DNA from: JBHJHK01 sp050330975 | GTDB taxonomy: Bacteria > Pseudomonadota > Gammaproteobacteria > Competibacterales > Competibacteraceae | NCBI GenBank assembly: GCA_050330975.1 | Contig: JBHJHK010000023.1 | Location: 1-9,068 of the forward strand | Length of the DNA stretch: 9,068 nucleotides | Direction of reading: 5' to 3' | Shown: in pieces, positions 1-7,819 of the stretch | Numbering within the stretch: position 1 is the first letter of the stretch | Layout of the letters: each line of letters begins with the position of its first letter | Translations under genes and position numbers: made by a program | The notes under the pieces: model-generated | The model's input: the letters and a program-made list of their open reading frames with translations, nothing else | Told to the model about the DNA's origin: nothing | Databases searched by the model: none

Positions 1-1004
1 CGGACCTGGCGGGGGGGGGGTCGGGCGGCTTCGGGGGGGGGCGTCGTCCCCGGGGCGGTGGTCTGGCGATGGCTCTCATAGGCCAGCATCGCCCCCGCCA
101 GATCCTCCAACGCGGCGCCGACGGATTTAAAACAGGTGATCTCCCCGGGCGTCTGGCGCCCCGAACATTGGCCGCGGGTCAACTCGAATAAGTCCCCCTG
201 GATGGCCTCGGGGGTCAACACGCCGCTGGCCAAGGGGATGGCGATATCCCCCGCCTCGACGCTGGCCCCCGGCCGGGTGTCGACAAACACCCGGGCGCGG
301 CGAATCAGCGCGTCGTTGGCCTCGCGCATATGGGGCCTAAAGGCCCCCACCAGGTCCACATGGCAACCCCCTTTGAGCCATTGGCCGTCCAAGATGGGCT
401 CCACCGCCAAGGTGGCCGCGGTGACGATATCCGCCTCCCCCGCGGCGCGGGGCAGGTCGGTCACCGGCGCGGCGGACAAATCCATCTCCCCCTCGAGGCG
501 CTCCGCCAGCGCCGTCGCCTTGGCGAGACTGCGACCCCACACCATCACCTGCTGGATGGGGCGCACTGCGGCGTGGGCGGCCACCAAGTTGGGCGCCAGG
601 CGGCCAGTGCCCAGCACCAGCAGGCGCCGGGCGTCCCCGCGGGCCAAATAGTCGGCGGCCAGGGCCGAGGCGGCGGCGGTGCGGCGCACGGTGAGCTCGC
701 CGCCGTCGATGAGGGCCAACATCGCTCCCGTGCGCCCATGGCTCAAACAGTAGTTGGCGGCCACCGCCGGCAGGCCCCGGGCGTTGTTGCCCGGCATGAC
801 GTTCACCAGCTTGACGCCGATGTAGCGCCCCGGCAGCCAGGCGGGCATCAACAACAGGGTGCCGTCGGGCTCGTCGGGGACGGCCATGTCGTGGTGATGG
901 CGCAGTGGCATCTCACAGCCACTGATGAACAGCTGGCGCAGCGCCTCGATGAGTGGCCGCCAGGCCAAGGCGTTGCGGGTGTCGTCGGCGTCGAGGATCA
1001 ACAC
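1..1004 (-). CDS. Ornithine cyclodeaminase/mu-crystallin family NAD(P)-dependent protein, partial at window edge
   Basis: This belongs to the OCD/mu-crystallin family, which includes ornithine cyclodeaminase, alanine dehydrogenase and cyclic ketimine (pyrroline-2-carboxylate) reductases. The sequence does not say which reaction applies. The start is GTG at 1004, preceded by AAGGAG six bases upstream (minus strand). Visible landmarks are Lys65 in a GVKLVN motif, Arg108 in the RTAAASALAA motif that follows an IDGGELT segment, a Rossmann nucleotide-binding loop LVLGTGRLAPNL at about residues 129-140, and VDLVGAFRPHMREA, close to the SYRPDMRE motif common in the reductase members. The conserved part ends around KSVGAALEDLAGAMLAYESH, where family members usually stop. 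The frame then runs on as a Pro/Arg-rich tail through 9- and 10-G runs to the edge with no stop seen. That tail may be a C-terminal extension or the product of miscounted homopolymers. The gene is divergent from the CbiX-like gene. Family call is firm; substrate is unknown. Confidence 0.88.
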   Translation of the reverse strand, partial: MLILDADDTRNALAWRPLIEALRQLFISGCEMPLRHHHDMAVPDEPDGTLLLMPAWLPGRYIGVKLVNVMPGNNARGLPAVAANYCLSHGRTGAMLALIDGGELTVRRTAAASALAADYLARGDARRLLVLGTGRLAPNLVAAHAAVRPIQQVMVWGRSLAKATALAERLEGEMDLSAAPVTDLPRAAGEADIVTAATLAVEPILDGQWLKGGCHVDLVGAFRPHMREANDALIRRARVFVDTRPGASVEAGDIAIPLASGVLTPEAIQGDLFELTRGQCSGRQTPGEITCFKSVGAALEDLAGAMLAYESHRQTTAPGTTPPPEAARPPPRQV

Positions 1005-1019
1005 AGTCGGCTCCTTTGG

Positions 1020-1036
1020 AAAAGCCCCTCGGGGGC
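1020..1036 (-). promoter_or_regulatory. Hairpin plus T-run in the leader of the OCD-family gene
   Basis: Read on the minus strand, GCCCC-CGA-GGGGC (1036 to 1024) is followed at once by TTTT (1023 to 1020), then the AAGGAG ribosome binding site and the GTG start of the OCD-family gene. The stem is only five base pairs but all G-C. The arrangement resembles a short intrinsic terminator placed as an attenuator in the leader. The alternative is a fragment of GC-rich sequence with no role. A second inverted repeat, GCCGGC at 1043-1048 and 1058-1063, lies just upstream. No leader peptide or clear riboswitch was recognised. Confidence 0.3.
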
Positions 1037-1141
1037 ATTGTGGCCGGCCCTGCTCCCGCCGGCTAAAGTAGTAGTATTGGCCGAATTTTAGTCACCTGAG
1101 CCGCCAGCGCTGGCCATGTGGCGCCCCATCTGGGAGAAATC

Positions 1142-1999
1142 ATGACGTCCCCCGAGGTATTGTGTCTATTGGTGGACAACGGCTCCAAGCGGGCCGAGGC
1201 CACCTTGGAACTGCGCCAATTGGCGGCGGCATTGGCCGAGCGGGTTCGCCGTCCGGTGCGGCCGGTGAGCCTGCTCCACGCCGACGCCGTGGCCGCTGAG
1301 GCCTTGGGGGGCGCCCCCGCCGAGGTGCTGCGTACCGCCATTCCCCACTACTACCACCAGGGCTGGCGACACTTTTTGGTATTGCCATTATTTTTCGGCC
1401 CCAGTGGCGCCCTGACCTGGTATTTGCCCGAGAAAACCGCCGAGTTCAAGACCGAATACCCCGACCTCCAGGTCCACCAAGCCCCGCCATTGGTGGATGT
1501 GGCAAGCCACGACGACAACGGCTTGCTCGCCATCCTCGCCGACCACATCCTCGCCACCGCCCAGGGCTGTGCTGCCCCGCCGGCGGTGGTGTTGGTGGAC
1601 CACGGTTCGCCGGTGCCCGAAGTCACGGCGGTGCGGGACTTCCTGGCCCGAGAACTCCACGGGCAGCTGGCCGGGCAGGTGCAAAAGGTGGTGGCCGCCT
1701 CCATGGAGCGGCGGGAGGGGGAGCAATACGCCTTTAACGAGCCTTTGTTGGAGGGGGTGTTCGACCTCCACGGCCTCGCGGGGGAGGTGGTGGTGGCCAT
1801 GCAGTTCCTCCTCCCGGGGCGCCACGCCGGGGTCCTGGGAGACGTCGAGCAGATCGTCGCCGCCGCCCTGGAGGGGCGGGACGACATCGCCATTCACTAC
1901 ACCCCGTTGGTGGGGCGCCACCCGGGGCTCATCGACAGTTTGGCGCGGCGCTGTGCCCAGGGGCTCGAGGCCGTCGAGGCCTTGGATGCCATGGCCTAG
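1142..1999 (+). CDS. CbiX/SirB-type sirohydrochlorin chelatase-like protein, two-module
   Basis: This 285-residue protein has the two-repeat architecture of the CbiX/SirB chelatase family, cytoplasmic enzymes that insert cobalt, nickel or iron into sirohydrochlorin for cobalamin, F430 or siroheme. Start ATG 1142 is chosen because GGGAG lies five bases upstream; an in-frame ATG at 1118 lacks this. Module 1 (about residues 5-135) begins VDNGSKRAEA and has LPLFFGPSGALTWYLPE. Module 2 (about 147-270) has VVLVDHGSPVPEVTAV with His154, an MERREG.YAFN motif at 188-199, LLPGRHAGVLGD with His228 and PLVGRHPGLI with His260. The usual metal-contact His is Asn13 in module 1 and the GRH element is missing there, so only module 2 looks competent for metal binding. 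No other cobalamin or siroheme gene lies in the window, so the metal and tetrapyrrole cannot be assigned. Its TAG stop is interlocked with the stop of the convergent patatin gene. Confidence 0.88.
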   Translation: MTSPEVLCLLVDNGSKRAEATLELRQLAAALAERVRRPVRPVSLLHADAVAAEALGGAPAEVLRTAIPHYYHQGWRHFLVLPLFFGPSGALTWYLPEKTAEFKTEYPDLQVHQAPPLVDVASHDDNGLLAILADHILATAQGCAAPPAVVLVDHGSPVPEVTAVRDFLARELHGQLAGQVQKVVAASMERREGEQYAFNEPLLEGVFDLHGLAGEVVVAMQFLLPGRHAGVLGDVEQIVAAALEGRDDIAIHYTPLVGRHPGLIDSLARRCAQGLEAVEALDAMA

Positions 2000-4224
2000 A
2001 ACCGATACCCCAACCCCAAATGGCCGGCGTACTCGCCCCCCTCGCCGGCGCCAAAGCCCAAAAACAGCGGGCCGAAGTTGGTCTCGGTGCCGGCGAAGAT
2101 GGCGCCGTGGAACAAGCCATCTAGGGGATCCACGGCGCCCCAGTCGGCCCATACATTGCCGTATTCCACACTGGCGCCGACAAAGGCCTCGCGGCTAAAC
2201 AAAGCGGCCAGGGCAAAGCGCCGGTAGTAGCGCAAGCCCCCCAACAACGCCACGTTGCCGAGGATTTCGTCCTGGGAAAACCCCGATAGTTGCTGGAATC
2301 CCCCCAAAAAATGGGGGTTGAGGTCTTCGTCGACCGCCAGTTCGGCGTCGACCCGACCAAAGAGGGCCAGGGTATGGGCGCCAAAGGAGCGGGCGAGGAG
2401 GGCGTCGGCCACCACTTCCCCTCGTTCATCACTGCCGGGGTCGGGGTTCACCGCCAGCACCACTGCCAGTTCCTCGCCCTGGCGGGGCAAATCGGGATCG
2501 TCCAGAGTGTCGTAGTCGAGGAGGGCCTGAATGCGCAAATTGCGGTGCCAGCGCTCCTCGATATTCAACGCATCCAGCAACTGGTCGTCGCCGATGGTGA
2601 GTTCGGCCCGAGCCAGGTTAAAGGCGGGTCCCAACCCCACCCGACCCCAGTTCCCCGGGGCCCACAGTACGCTGACCCCCGCTTCGGCTTCCTGGATGCG
2701 AAACTCCGCCAGCTGATCGTTGGGTTGGGGAAACAGGGCGGCGTTGTTCTCGAAGTAGAAGGCCTGGGTGCGAAAAAACCAGGTTTGGGCCGTATCGAGG
2801 GGTTGTTCAAAGCGCAATCTCAGACCCGTGGTTTCCCCCAGGGCTCCGTCGGCGTCCACCCGGGCTCCCAGGGGATTGAGTTGGGTGAGGCTGACCCCAA
2901 GGCTCAAGGTAAAGTTGCCCTGGCCCTCAAAATCGTCCTGGAGGGCCAACCCCGCCCGCAGTTCCACCGTGCCGGTGCTCAGGGCCTGGGCGGTGACTTC
3001 CAGCACCGGCTCGCCGTCGGCGTCGGCAAATACCCGGTAGTTGACGTTGTCGAAGGCCTCCAGGCCGTACACTCGGCGCAGACGCCGGTGCAACACCTCT
3101 ACGGGCACTTCCCCCGCCGGGGGTAGACCCAGCCGAGCCAGAATCACCGTGTCGGCCAAGGCCGTTTCGTTGACCACCTCGATGCGGGAGTAGCGAATGG
3201 TGCTGGGCAGGGGTGTGCCCTCCGGGGTGGCCCCACCCCCTCGGCGCTGGGCCAAGGCCTCGAGGCGGCCTCGGTGGGCCGCGACCTCTTGTTTGCCCTC
3301 GACGATGGCCTCTAGGGCCCGGGGGAACCCCAGCACCCCGATATCGGCCACTGCGGGGACCAACAGGATATCGTCCTCGGTCAAAGTGGCGATGTTGGCC
3401 TTGGCCTGGCGCTGGATCACCAGGGTGATGGTCTGGAGCAAGGTGCCGGTGGCGGTCTTGAGGGTGGCGGGATCGGGGTCGATGGCGGGGAGATCCACGG
3501 CGATGATCACATCGCCACACAAGTCCCGGGCGATGTCGATGGGGAGATTGTTGACAATGCCGCCATCCACCAGGATTTGCCCCTGGCGCTCCACGGGGGG
3601 GAACAGGGCGGGGATGGACATACTGGCCCGCAGGGCCAACGCCAGATCCCCGTCGGCCAGGATCACCGGGTCACCGGTGGTCAAGTCCGTGGCCACGGCC
3701 CGAAAGGGAATGGGCAAATCGTCAAAGTCCTGGATGGCAGCGGCGGGGGTGGTGAGTTCCCGGAGTACCAGCGACAGCTTCACCCCACTCACCAGGCCGG
3801 CGGTGAGTTGGACTTGGCCGTTTTTGTCGAAGCCGATGGGCAGTTGGGCACTGGTGGAGAAGGGGTCGATGCGGCTGTCCCGCCGCACCGGGTGGGTTAT
3901 GGAGCGGTCGGAGTCGTCGTTGAGGATCGAGGTCCAATCGATGCCGCCGACGATATTTTCCAACTCCGGCCCCGAATAGCCCGTGGCGTAGATGCCGCCG
4001 ACGATGGCCCCCATACTGGTGCCGACGATGCAGTCGGGGCGCAACCCCAAGGCCTCGAGTTCCCGGATCACCCCCACGTGGGCGATGCCCGCCGCCCCGC
4101 CCCCCGCCAGGACCAAGGCGATGCGGGGTCGCTCTTGGGCTTGACCCAAGGGCAAAAGAACGATTCCCAACAACCACACCAGAGCCCATCGAAATCCAAC
4201 CCATCGCCTGTGTAGGTCACACAC
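1996..4224 (-). CDS. PlpD-like patatin phospholipase with POTRA and outer-membrane beta-barrel (type Vd secretion)
   Basis: A 742-residue lipid acyl hydrolase predicted to reach the outer membrane. The start is GTG 4224, with AGGGGAG nine bases upstream. Residues 1-29 form a signal peptide: an Arg-rich start, a Leu/Val/Trp core and probable cleavage after LGQA. The patatin domain spans about 33-300: oxyanion-hole motif GGGAAG at 41-46, nucleophile elbow GTSMG with Ser70, and catalytic Asp220 in DGGIVNN, giving the Ser-Asp dyad. A POTRA-like segment follows at about 341-413 (IRYSRIEVVNET... YGLEAFDNVNYRVF), then about 320 residues of alternating beta strands ending in GHLGLGYRF, with the terminal Phe typical of outer-membrane barrels. 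This order is that of PlpD-type type Vd autotransporters, in which the patatin is exported through its own barrel and may be released. Length is close to PlpD proteins. It is divergent from galE and convergent with the CbiX-like gene. The lipid substrate is not determinable. Confidence 0.93.
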   Translation of the reverse strand: MCDLHRRWVGFRWALVWLLGIVLLPLGQAQERPRIALVLAGGGAAGIAHVGVIRELEALGLRPDCIVGTSMGAIVGGIYATGYSGPELENIVGGIDWTSILNDDSDRSITHPVRRDSRIDPFSTSAQLPIGFDKNGQVQLTAGLVSGVKLSLVLRELTTPAAAIQDFDDLPIPFRAVATDLTTGDPVILADGDLALALRASMSIPALFPPVERQGQILVDGGIVNNLPIDIARDLCGDVIIAVDLPAIDPDPATLKTATGTLLQTITLVIQRQAKANIATLTEDDILLVPAVADIGVLGFPRALEAIVEGKQEVAAHRGRLEALAQRRGGGATPEGTPLPSTIRYSRIEVVNETALADTVILARLGLPPAGEVPVEVLHRRLRRVYGLEAFDNVNYRVFADADGEPVLEVTAQALSTGTVELRAGLALQDDFEGQGNFTLSLGVSLTQLNPLGARVDADGALGETTGLRLRFEQPLDTAQTWFFRTQAFYFENNAALFPQPNDQLAEFRIQEAEAGVSVLWAPGNWGRVGLGPAFNLARAELTIGDDQLLDALNIEERWHRNLRIQALLDYDTLDDPDLPRQGEELAVVLAVNPDPGSDERGEVVADALLARSFGAHTLALFGRVDAELAVDEDLNPHFLGGFQQLSGFSQDEILGNVALLGGLRYYRRFALAALFSREAFVGASVEYGNVWADWGAVDPLDGLFHGAIFAGTETNFGPLFLGFGAGEGGEYAGHLGLGYRF

Positions 4225-4324
4225 CGTTTGATTCTCCCCTTTGCCGTCTCGTCGAGCGAGTCGATGCTGGCCCTCGATTCTGCGCTACCATGGCCCTTTA
4301 GACCAACCTCGGGAGACATGCTGC

Positions 4325-5308
4325 GTGAAGTCCGTACTCGTCACCGGTGGCGCAGGTTACATCGGCAGCCACACGTGCAAGGCCTTGGCCAGAACTGGTT
4401 ACGTGCCAGTGACCTATGACAATCTGAGCCAAGGCCACCGGTGGGCGGTGGGCTGGGGGCCCTTGGAGGTGGGGGATTTGGCCGACCGGGGGCGGTTAGC
4501 CCAAGTCATCGACCAATACCGACCCGTGGCGGCCATGCACTTTGCAGCTCGGCTCAACGTGGGGGAATCGGTCTGCGATCCCGGGGGTTATTATCGCAAC
4601 AACGTCGCCGGTACCCTCAATTTACTAGAGGCGTTGCGGGATGCCGGCGTCGACCAGCTGGTGTTTTCCAGCACCTGTGCAACCTATGGCCGCCCCGAGT
4701 GGATGCCCCTGACCGAGGACCACCCCGAGCGCCCCATCAACCCCTATGGCATGAGCAAGCTCATGGTGGAGCACATGCTGGCGGACTTCGCCACGGCCCA
4801 CGGCTTGCGGGCCATGATGCTGCGCTATTTCAACGCCGCCGGCGCCGACCCCGAGGGGGAAATCGGCGAGGCCCACGACCCCGAGCCCCACTTGATCCCC
4901 CTGGTGTTGGCGGTGGCCGGCGGCCAGCGGGAAGCCATCACCGTGTTCGGCGACGACTACGACACCTTAGACGGCACCTGCGTCCGGGACTACATCCACG
5001 TCGCCGACCTGGCCGAGGCCCACGTATTGGCCCTCCAGGCCCTGGAGGGGGGGGGTGGGAGCGCCGCCTTCAACCTGGGCAATGGCCACGGGTTTTCCGT
5101 GCAACAGGTCATCGAGACCGCCCGCAAGGTCACGGGCCGGGAGATCGCTGTGATCCGTGGCCCCCGGCGGGCCGGCGACCCCGACCGGTTGGTGGGGGAT
5201 GCCAGCCTCGCCCGGGCCGAGCTCGGTTGGCAGCCTTTTTACGTCGACTTGGAGGCCATCGTCGCCACGGCGTGGGATTGGCACCGGCGCCACTTTATGG
5301 GATCTTGA
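4325..5308 (+). CDS. galE: UDP-glucose 4-epimerase
   Basis: This 327-residue protein interconverts UDP-glucose and UDP-galactose in the cytoplasm, linking galactose use with supply of sugar nucleotides for surface polysaccharides. It is an extended short-chain dehydrogenase with bound NAD. The start is GTG 4325: GGGAG is nine bases upstream and the protein then begins MKSVLVTGGAGYIGSH, exactly where family members begin. The dinucleotide loop is GGAGYIG at 8-14. The active site has FSSTCATYG, with Thr117 at the position of the usual Ser/Thr, and the YxxxK pair Tyr141/Lys145 in NPYGMSK. Later motifs are RYFNAAGADPEGEIGE (168-182), the PHLIPLV segment, VFGDDYDT.DGTCVRDYIHVADLA (208-230) and FNLGNGHGFSV (249-259). 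Length matches GalE (about 330-340). A 9-G run at 5047-5055 encodes a short Gly stretch without breaking the frame. It leads a three-gene run with the AAA+ and MmgE/PrpD genes. Confidence 0.95.
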   Translation: MKSVLVTGGAGYIGSHTCKALARTGYVPVTYDNLSQGHRWAVGWGPLEVGDLADRGRLAQVIDQYRPVAAMHFAARLNVGESVCDPGGYYRNNVAGTLNLLEALRDAGVDQLVFSSTCATYGRPEWMPLTEDHPERPINPYGMSKLMVEHMLADFATAHGLRAMMLRYFNAAGADPEGEIGEAHDPEPHLIPLVLAVAGGQREAITVFGDDYDTLDGTCVRDYIHVADLAEAHVLALQALEGGGGSAAFNLGNGHGFSVQQVIETARKVTGREIAVIRGPRRAGDPDRLVGDASLARAELGWQPFYVDLEAIVATAWDWHRRHFMGS

Positions 5309-5329
5309 ACGCTTTTGGATGGCCCGCCA

Positions 5330-6382
5330 ATGATTAGCTATCGCTGTTGGGACTTCGGCGACCTGATTGTCAAATCCCGCTTTGCCAAAGCCCTGGAAGT
5401 GGGAGGGATTAGATATCCCATCTGTCGAAATTTGAATTTTGCCGCCCGCGTCGAGGCGGAAAAGCTGTTTGACCGCATCGCCCTGGAGTCCGGCTGGTGG
5501 GCCCAGCGCCTGGACATCAACGACATGTTGCTAGACGCCGAGGGGTTGTTTGTCTCGGCCCACGGGGTGCGGACCAACCACTACAGCTCCTATCACTTCA
5601 CCATCTGGGCCGACAGTCCCCAGCGGGCCGAGGCCACCAAGGCGGCCATCTTGGCGTGCGTCGGCAAAGATCGCATCTGCGAACCCATGTTCTCCATCGA
5701 TTGGCACTTTTTGACCTCCAACCGCGAGTTGGAGAGCGCCGAAATCGAAGAGCTGGCGGACGATGTGCTCCTCGACGAGGCCTATCCCATGCTCAAAGGG
5801 GGCGTGGCCGCTTTCATCGGCCGTTACATCGAGGCCAAAGAGACGGTGCTGGTGCTCCAGGGGCCCCCGGGGACCGGCAAGACGCGGCTGATCCGGGCCA
5901 TCCTGGGCGAGCTGTCCCGCCGCAAAGCCGGCAGTGCCCGGGCGTTGTACACCAGCGATCTCAAGGCCCTGGAGAGCGATGAAATCTTCGTCAAGTTCAT
6001 CACCGGCTGGGACGATGTGTTCGTGGTGGAGGACGCCGATCATCTGCTAAAGCCCCGGGCCGACGGCAACGAGCACCTCCATCGGTTTTTGACCATCGCC
6101 GACGGGGTGGTCCGGGCCCAGGGCAGAAAGATCATCTTTTCCACCAATTTGCCCAACGTGGGGGATTTGGACGAAGCCCTCATCCGCCCCGGGCGCTGTT
6201 TTGCAAGGCTTGGGGTGCGAAACCTGAGCCGCGAGGAGACCCAGGGTTTGCTGGGTCGGTTGTGTGCGGGGAGGGCGATGGCCGCCGATGGGGCCATGGC
6301 CATGCTATTCCAGGGCAGCAAGAGCAAATACTCCCTGGCGGAGATCTACAAGGCCGTCGACGAGGCGAAGGCGGGGGGCTAG
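5330..6382 (+). CDS. AAA+ ATPase, Bcs1-like core with an unrecognised N-terminal domain
   Basis: A 350-residue AAA+ protein of unknown role. The core (about 145-312) shows Walker A GPPGTGKT at 178-185, a Walker B of the ED type, VFVVEDAD at 230-237, sensor 1 FSTNLPN around Asn273, and an arginine-finger region ALIRPGRC at 283-290. The ED order and the DEALIRPGR motif are like Bcs1-type AAA proteins, which remodel or move folded proteins. However, no membrane segment is visible here, so mitochondrial-Bcs1-like translocation should not be assumed. Residues 1-140 (with YSSYHFTIWADS at about 85-96) match no domain I recognise and may bind the substrate. The C-terminus is a small helical lid. ATG 5330 is preferred; an in-frame TTG at 5315 is possible, and neither has a strong ribosome binding site. 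It starts 21 bases after galE, so it is probably translated from the same message. No partner gene that would name a substrate is adjacent. Confidence 0.85.
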   Translation: MISYRCWDFGDLIVKSRFAKALEVGGIRYPICRNLNFAARVEAEKLFDRIALESGWWAQRLDINDMLLDAEGLFVSAHGVRTNHYSSYHFTIWADSPQRAEATKAAILACVGKDRICEPMFSIDWHFLTSNRELESAEIEELADDVLLDEAYPMLKGGVAAFIGRYIEAKETVLVLQGPPGTGKTRLIRAILGELSRRKAGSARALYTSDLKALESDEIFVKFITGWDDVFVVEDADHLLKPRADGNEHLHRFLTIADGVVRAQGRKIIFSTNLPNVGDLDEALIRPGRCFARLGVRNLSREETQGLLGRLCAGRAMAADGAMAMLFQGSKSKYSLAEIYKAVDEAKAGG

Positions 6383-6451
6383 CGGGGGCATTCCCCCTGG
6401 CTCAACCCCATGGCCGCGGCGCGGCGGCGGATTTTGCGGCTGGACGAGCCC

Positions 6452-7819
6452 ATGAACGACGCGTTGCTGAGTTTCATCCACGACCTCGAGCCCCGGGGTC
6501 TCCCCGAGGTCGTGGTTCACGGCGCCCGGCGCTGTCTGTTGGATCTGTTGGGGGTTGCCGTGGCGGGTCATGCCACGGACTTAGCGGCAATCGCCCGCGA
6601 CCACGCCACCGCCCACTTTGGCGGCGGTGGGGCGCGGTTGTTTTTGGACCCGCGCCGGGTGAGTCCCGTGGGGGCGGCCTTTGCCAACGCCGCCACCCTG
6701 GACGCCTTTGACGCCCACGACGGCCACAAGCTCACCAAGGGCCACGTGGGGGCGGCCGTGTTGCCGGCGCTGCTGGCGGTGGGGGATCACCTGGGGGCGT
6801 TAGAGGGGGGCGACAGCGACGACGGTGACCTGCTGACGGCTTTGGTGGTGGGCTACGAGGTGGGCACCCGGGCCGGGATGGCCCAACACCGCACCCGCGC
6901 CGCCTACCACGCCTCGGGGTCGTGGAACGCCGTGGCCTGTGCCGCCGTGGGGGCTCGGCTGTTGGGGTTGTCGGCGGCGGCCAGCCGTGAGGCCCTGGGG
7001 ATCGCCGAGTACCACGCCCCCGGGGGGCTGATGATGCGCTGTATCGACCACCCCACCATGGTCAAGGACAGCACGGCCTGGGGGGCCACCGCTGGGACCT
7101 CGGCGGCTTTGTTGGCGGCGGCGGGGTTCACCGGCGCCCCGGCGGCCGCGGTTGTGGACGCCGCCGTCGCCGATTTATGGTGCGACCTGGGCCAGCGCTG
7201 GCGGCTTCTGGAGCAATACTTCAAGCCCTATCCCGTGTGCCGCTGGGCCCAACCAGCGGTCCAGGCCGCCGCTGGGCTGCGCCAGCGCTGGGCCATGGAT
7301 CCTGTGGCCATCGCTGGCGTGGAGATCCACACCTTCCACGAGGCCACCCGCCTGGGGGTGCGGCGGCCCACCACCACCGAACAGGCCCAGTACAGCACTC
7401 CCTTTCCCGTGGCCTGCATTTTGGCAAAGGGCGAGCTCGGGGCTTTTGAAATCACCCAAGGTCTCGACGACCCCGCAGTGTTGGCGGTGAGCGACCGCAT
7501 TCGCCTTGTGGAGGACCCGGAGTACAACCGCCGCTTTCCCGCCGAGCGCTGGGCGCGGGTCACCGTGTCCACCACCGATGGCCGCACCCTGACCTCGGCC
7601 CCCACCACTCCCAAAGGCGACCCCGAGGACCCCCTGACGGACGCCGAGTTAGTGGCCAAATTCCAGGCTTTGGCTGGGCCCGTCATCGGCGTTGAAGGGT
7701 GTGATGCCCTGGCCCGGGGGACCCTCGGGGCGGCCCCGGCGTGGGGCTATCATCGGGTCTTGGGGTCGCTCTTGGGGGTCGCGCCGGGTCGATCTCCTCG
7801 GTCGGGAATCGCCGAGTGA
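6452..7819 (+). CDS. MmgE/PrpD family protein
   Basis: A 455-residue member of the MmgE/PrpD family. Named members include 2-methylcitrate dehydratase (PrpD, propionate catabolism) and cis-aconitate decarboxylase; most members have unknown substrates. The start at ATG 6452 gives MNDALLSFIHDLEPRGLPEVVVHGARRCLLDLLG, the usual family N-terminus; an in-frame ATG at 6410 would add 14 Arg/Ala-rich residues. Conserved parts are FANAATLDAFDAHDGHKLTKGH (about 77-98, the acidic/His active-site region), LVVGYEVGTRAG, WGATAGTSAALLAAAGFTG (210-227), YFKPYPVCRWAQPAVQA (256-272) and GDPEDPLTDAELVAKF (389-404). Length agrees with the family (about 450-460). The last 30 residues (YHRVLGSLLGVAPGRSPRSGIAE) are a weakly conserved tail. 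It lies 69 bases after the AAA+ gene on the same strand and could be co-transcribed with it. There is no prpB or prpC nearby, so methylcitrate-cycle function is not supported. Confidence 0.9.
   Translation: MNDALLSFIHDLEPRGLPEVVVHGARRCLLDLLGVAVAGHATDLAAIARDHATAHFGGGGARLFLDPRRVSPVGAAFANAATLDAFDAHDGHKLTKGHVGAAVLPALLAVGDHLGALEGGDSDDGDLLTALVVGYEVGTRAGMAQHRTRAAYHASGSWNAVACAAVGARLLGLSAAASREALGIAEYHAPGGLMMRCIDHPTMVKDSTAWGATAGTSAALLAAAGFTGAPAAAVVDAAVADLWCDLGQRWRLLEQYFKPYPVCRWAQPAVQAAAGLRQRWAMDPVAIAGVEIHTFHEATRLGVRRPTTTEQAQYSTPFPVACILAKGELGAFEITQGLDDPAVLAVSDRIRLVEDPEYNRRFPAERWARVTVSTTDGRTLTSAPTTPKGDPEDPLTDAELVAKFQALAGPVIGVEGCDALARGTLGAAPAWGYHRVLGSLLGVAPGRSPRSGIAE

Noticed and set aside
330..1091. Long plus-strand open frame (253 residues) opposite the OCD-family gene
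   Set aside because: It shows no family motifs and is a GC-driven shadow; the minus strand carries clear OCD motifs, a GTG start and a ribosome binding site.
1388..2152. 254-residue minus-strand frame opposite the CbiX-like gene
   Set aside because: Low-complexity His/Gly/Val-rich shadow of a well-supported gene on the plus strand.
4241..4324. Upstream N-terminal extension of GalE
   Set aside because: The extra 28 residues are not GalE-like; GTG 4325 with GGGAG nine bases upstream gives the standard start of the family.
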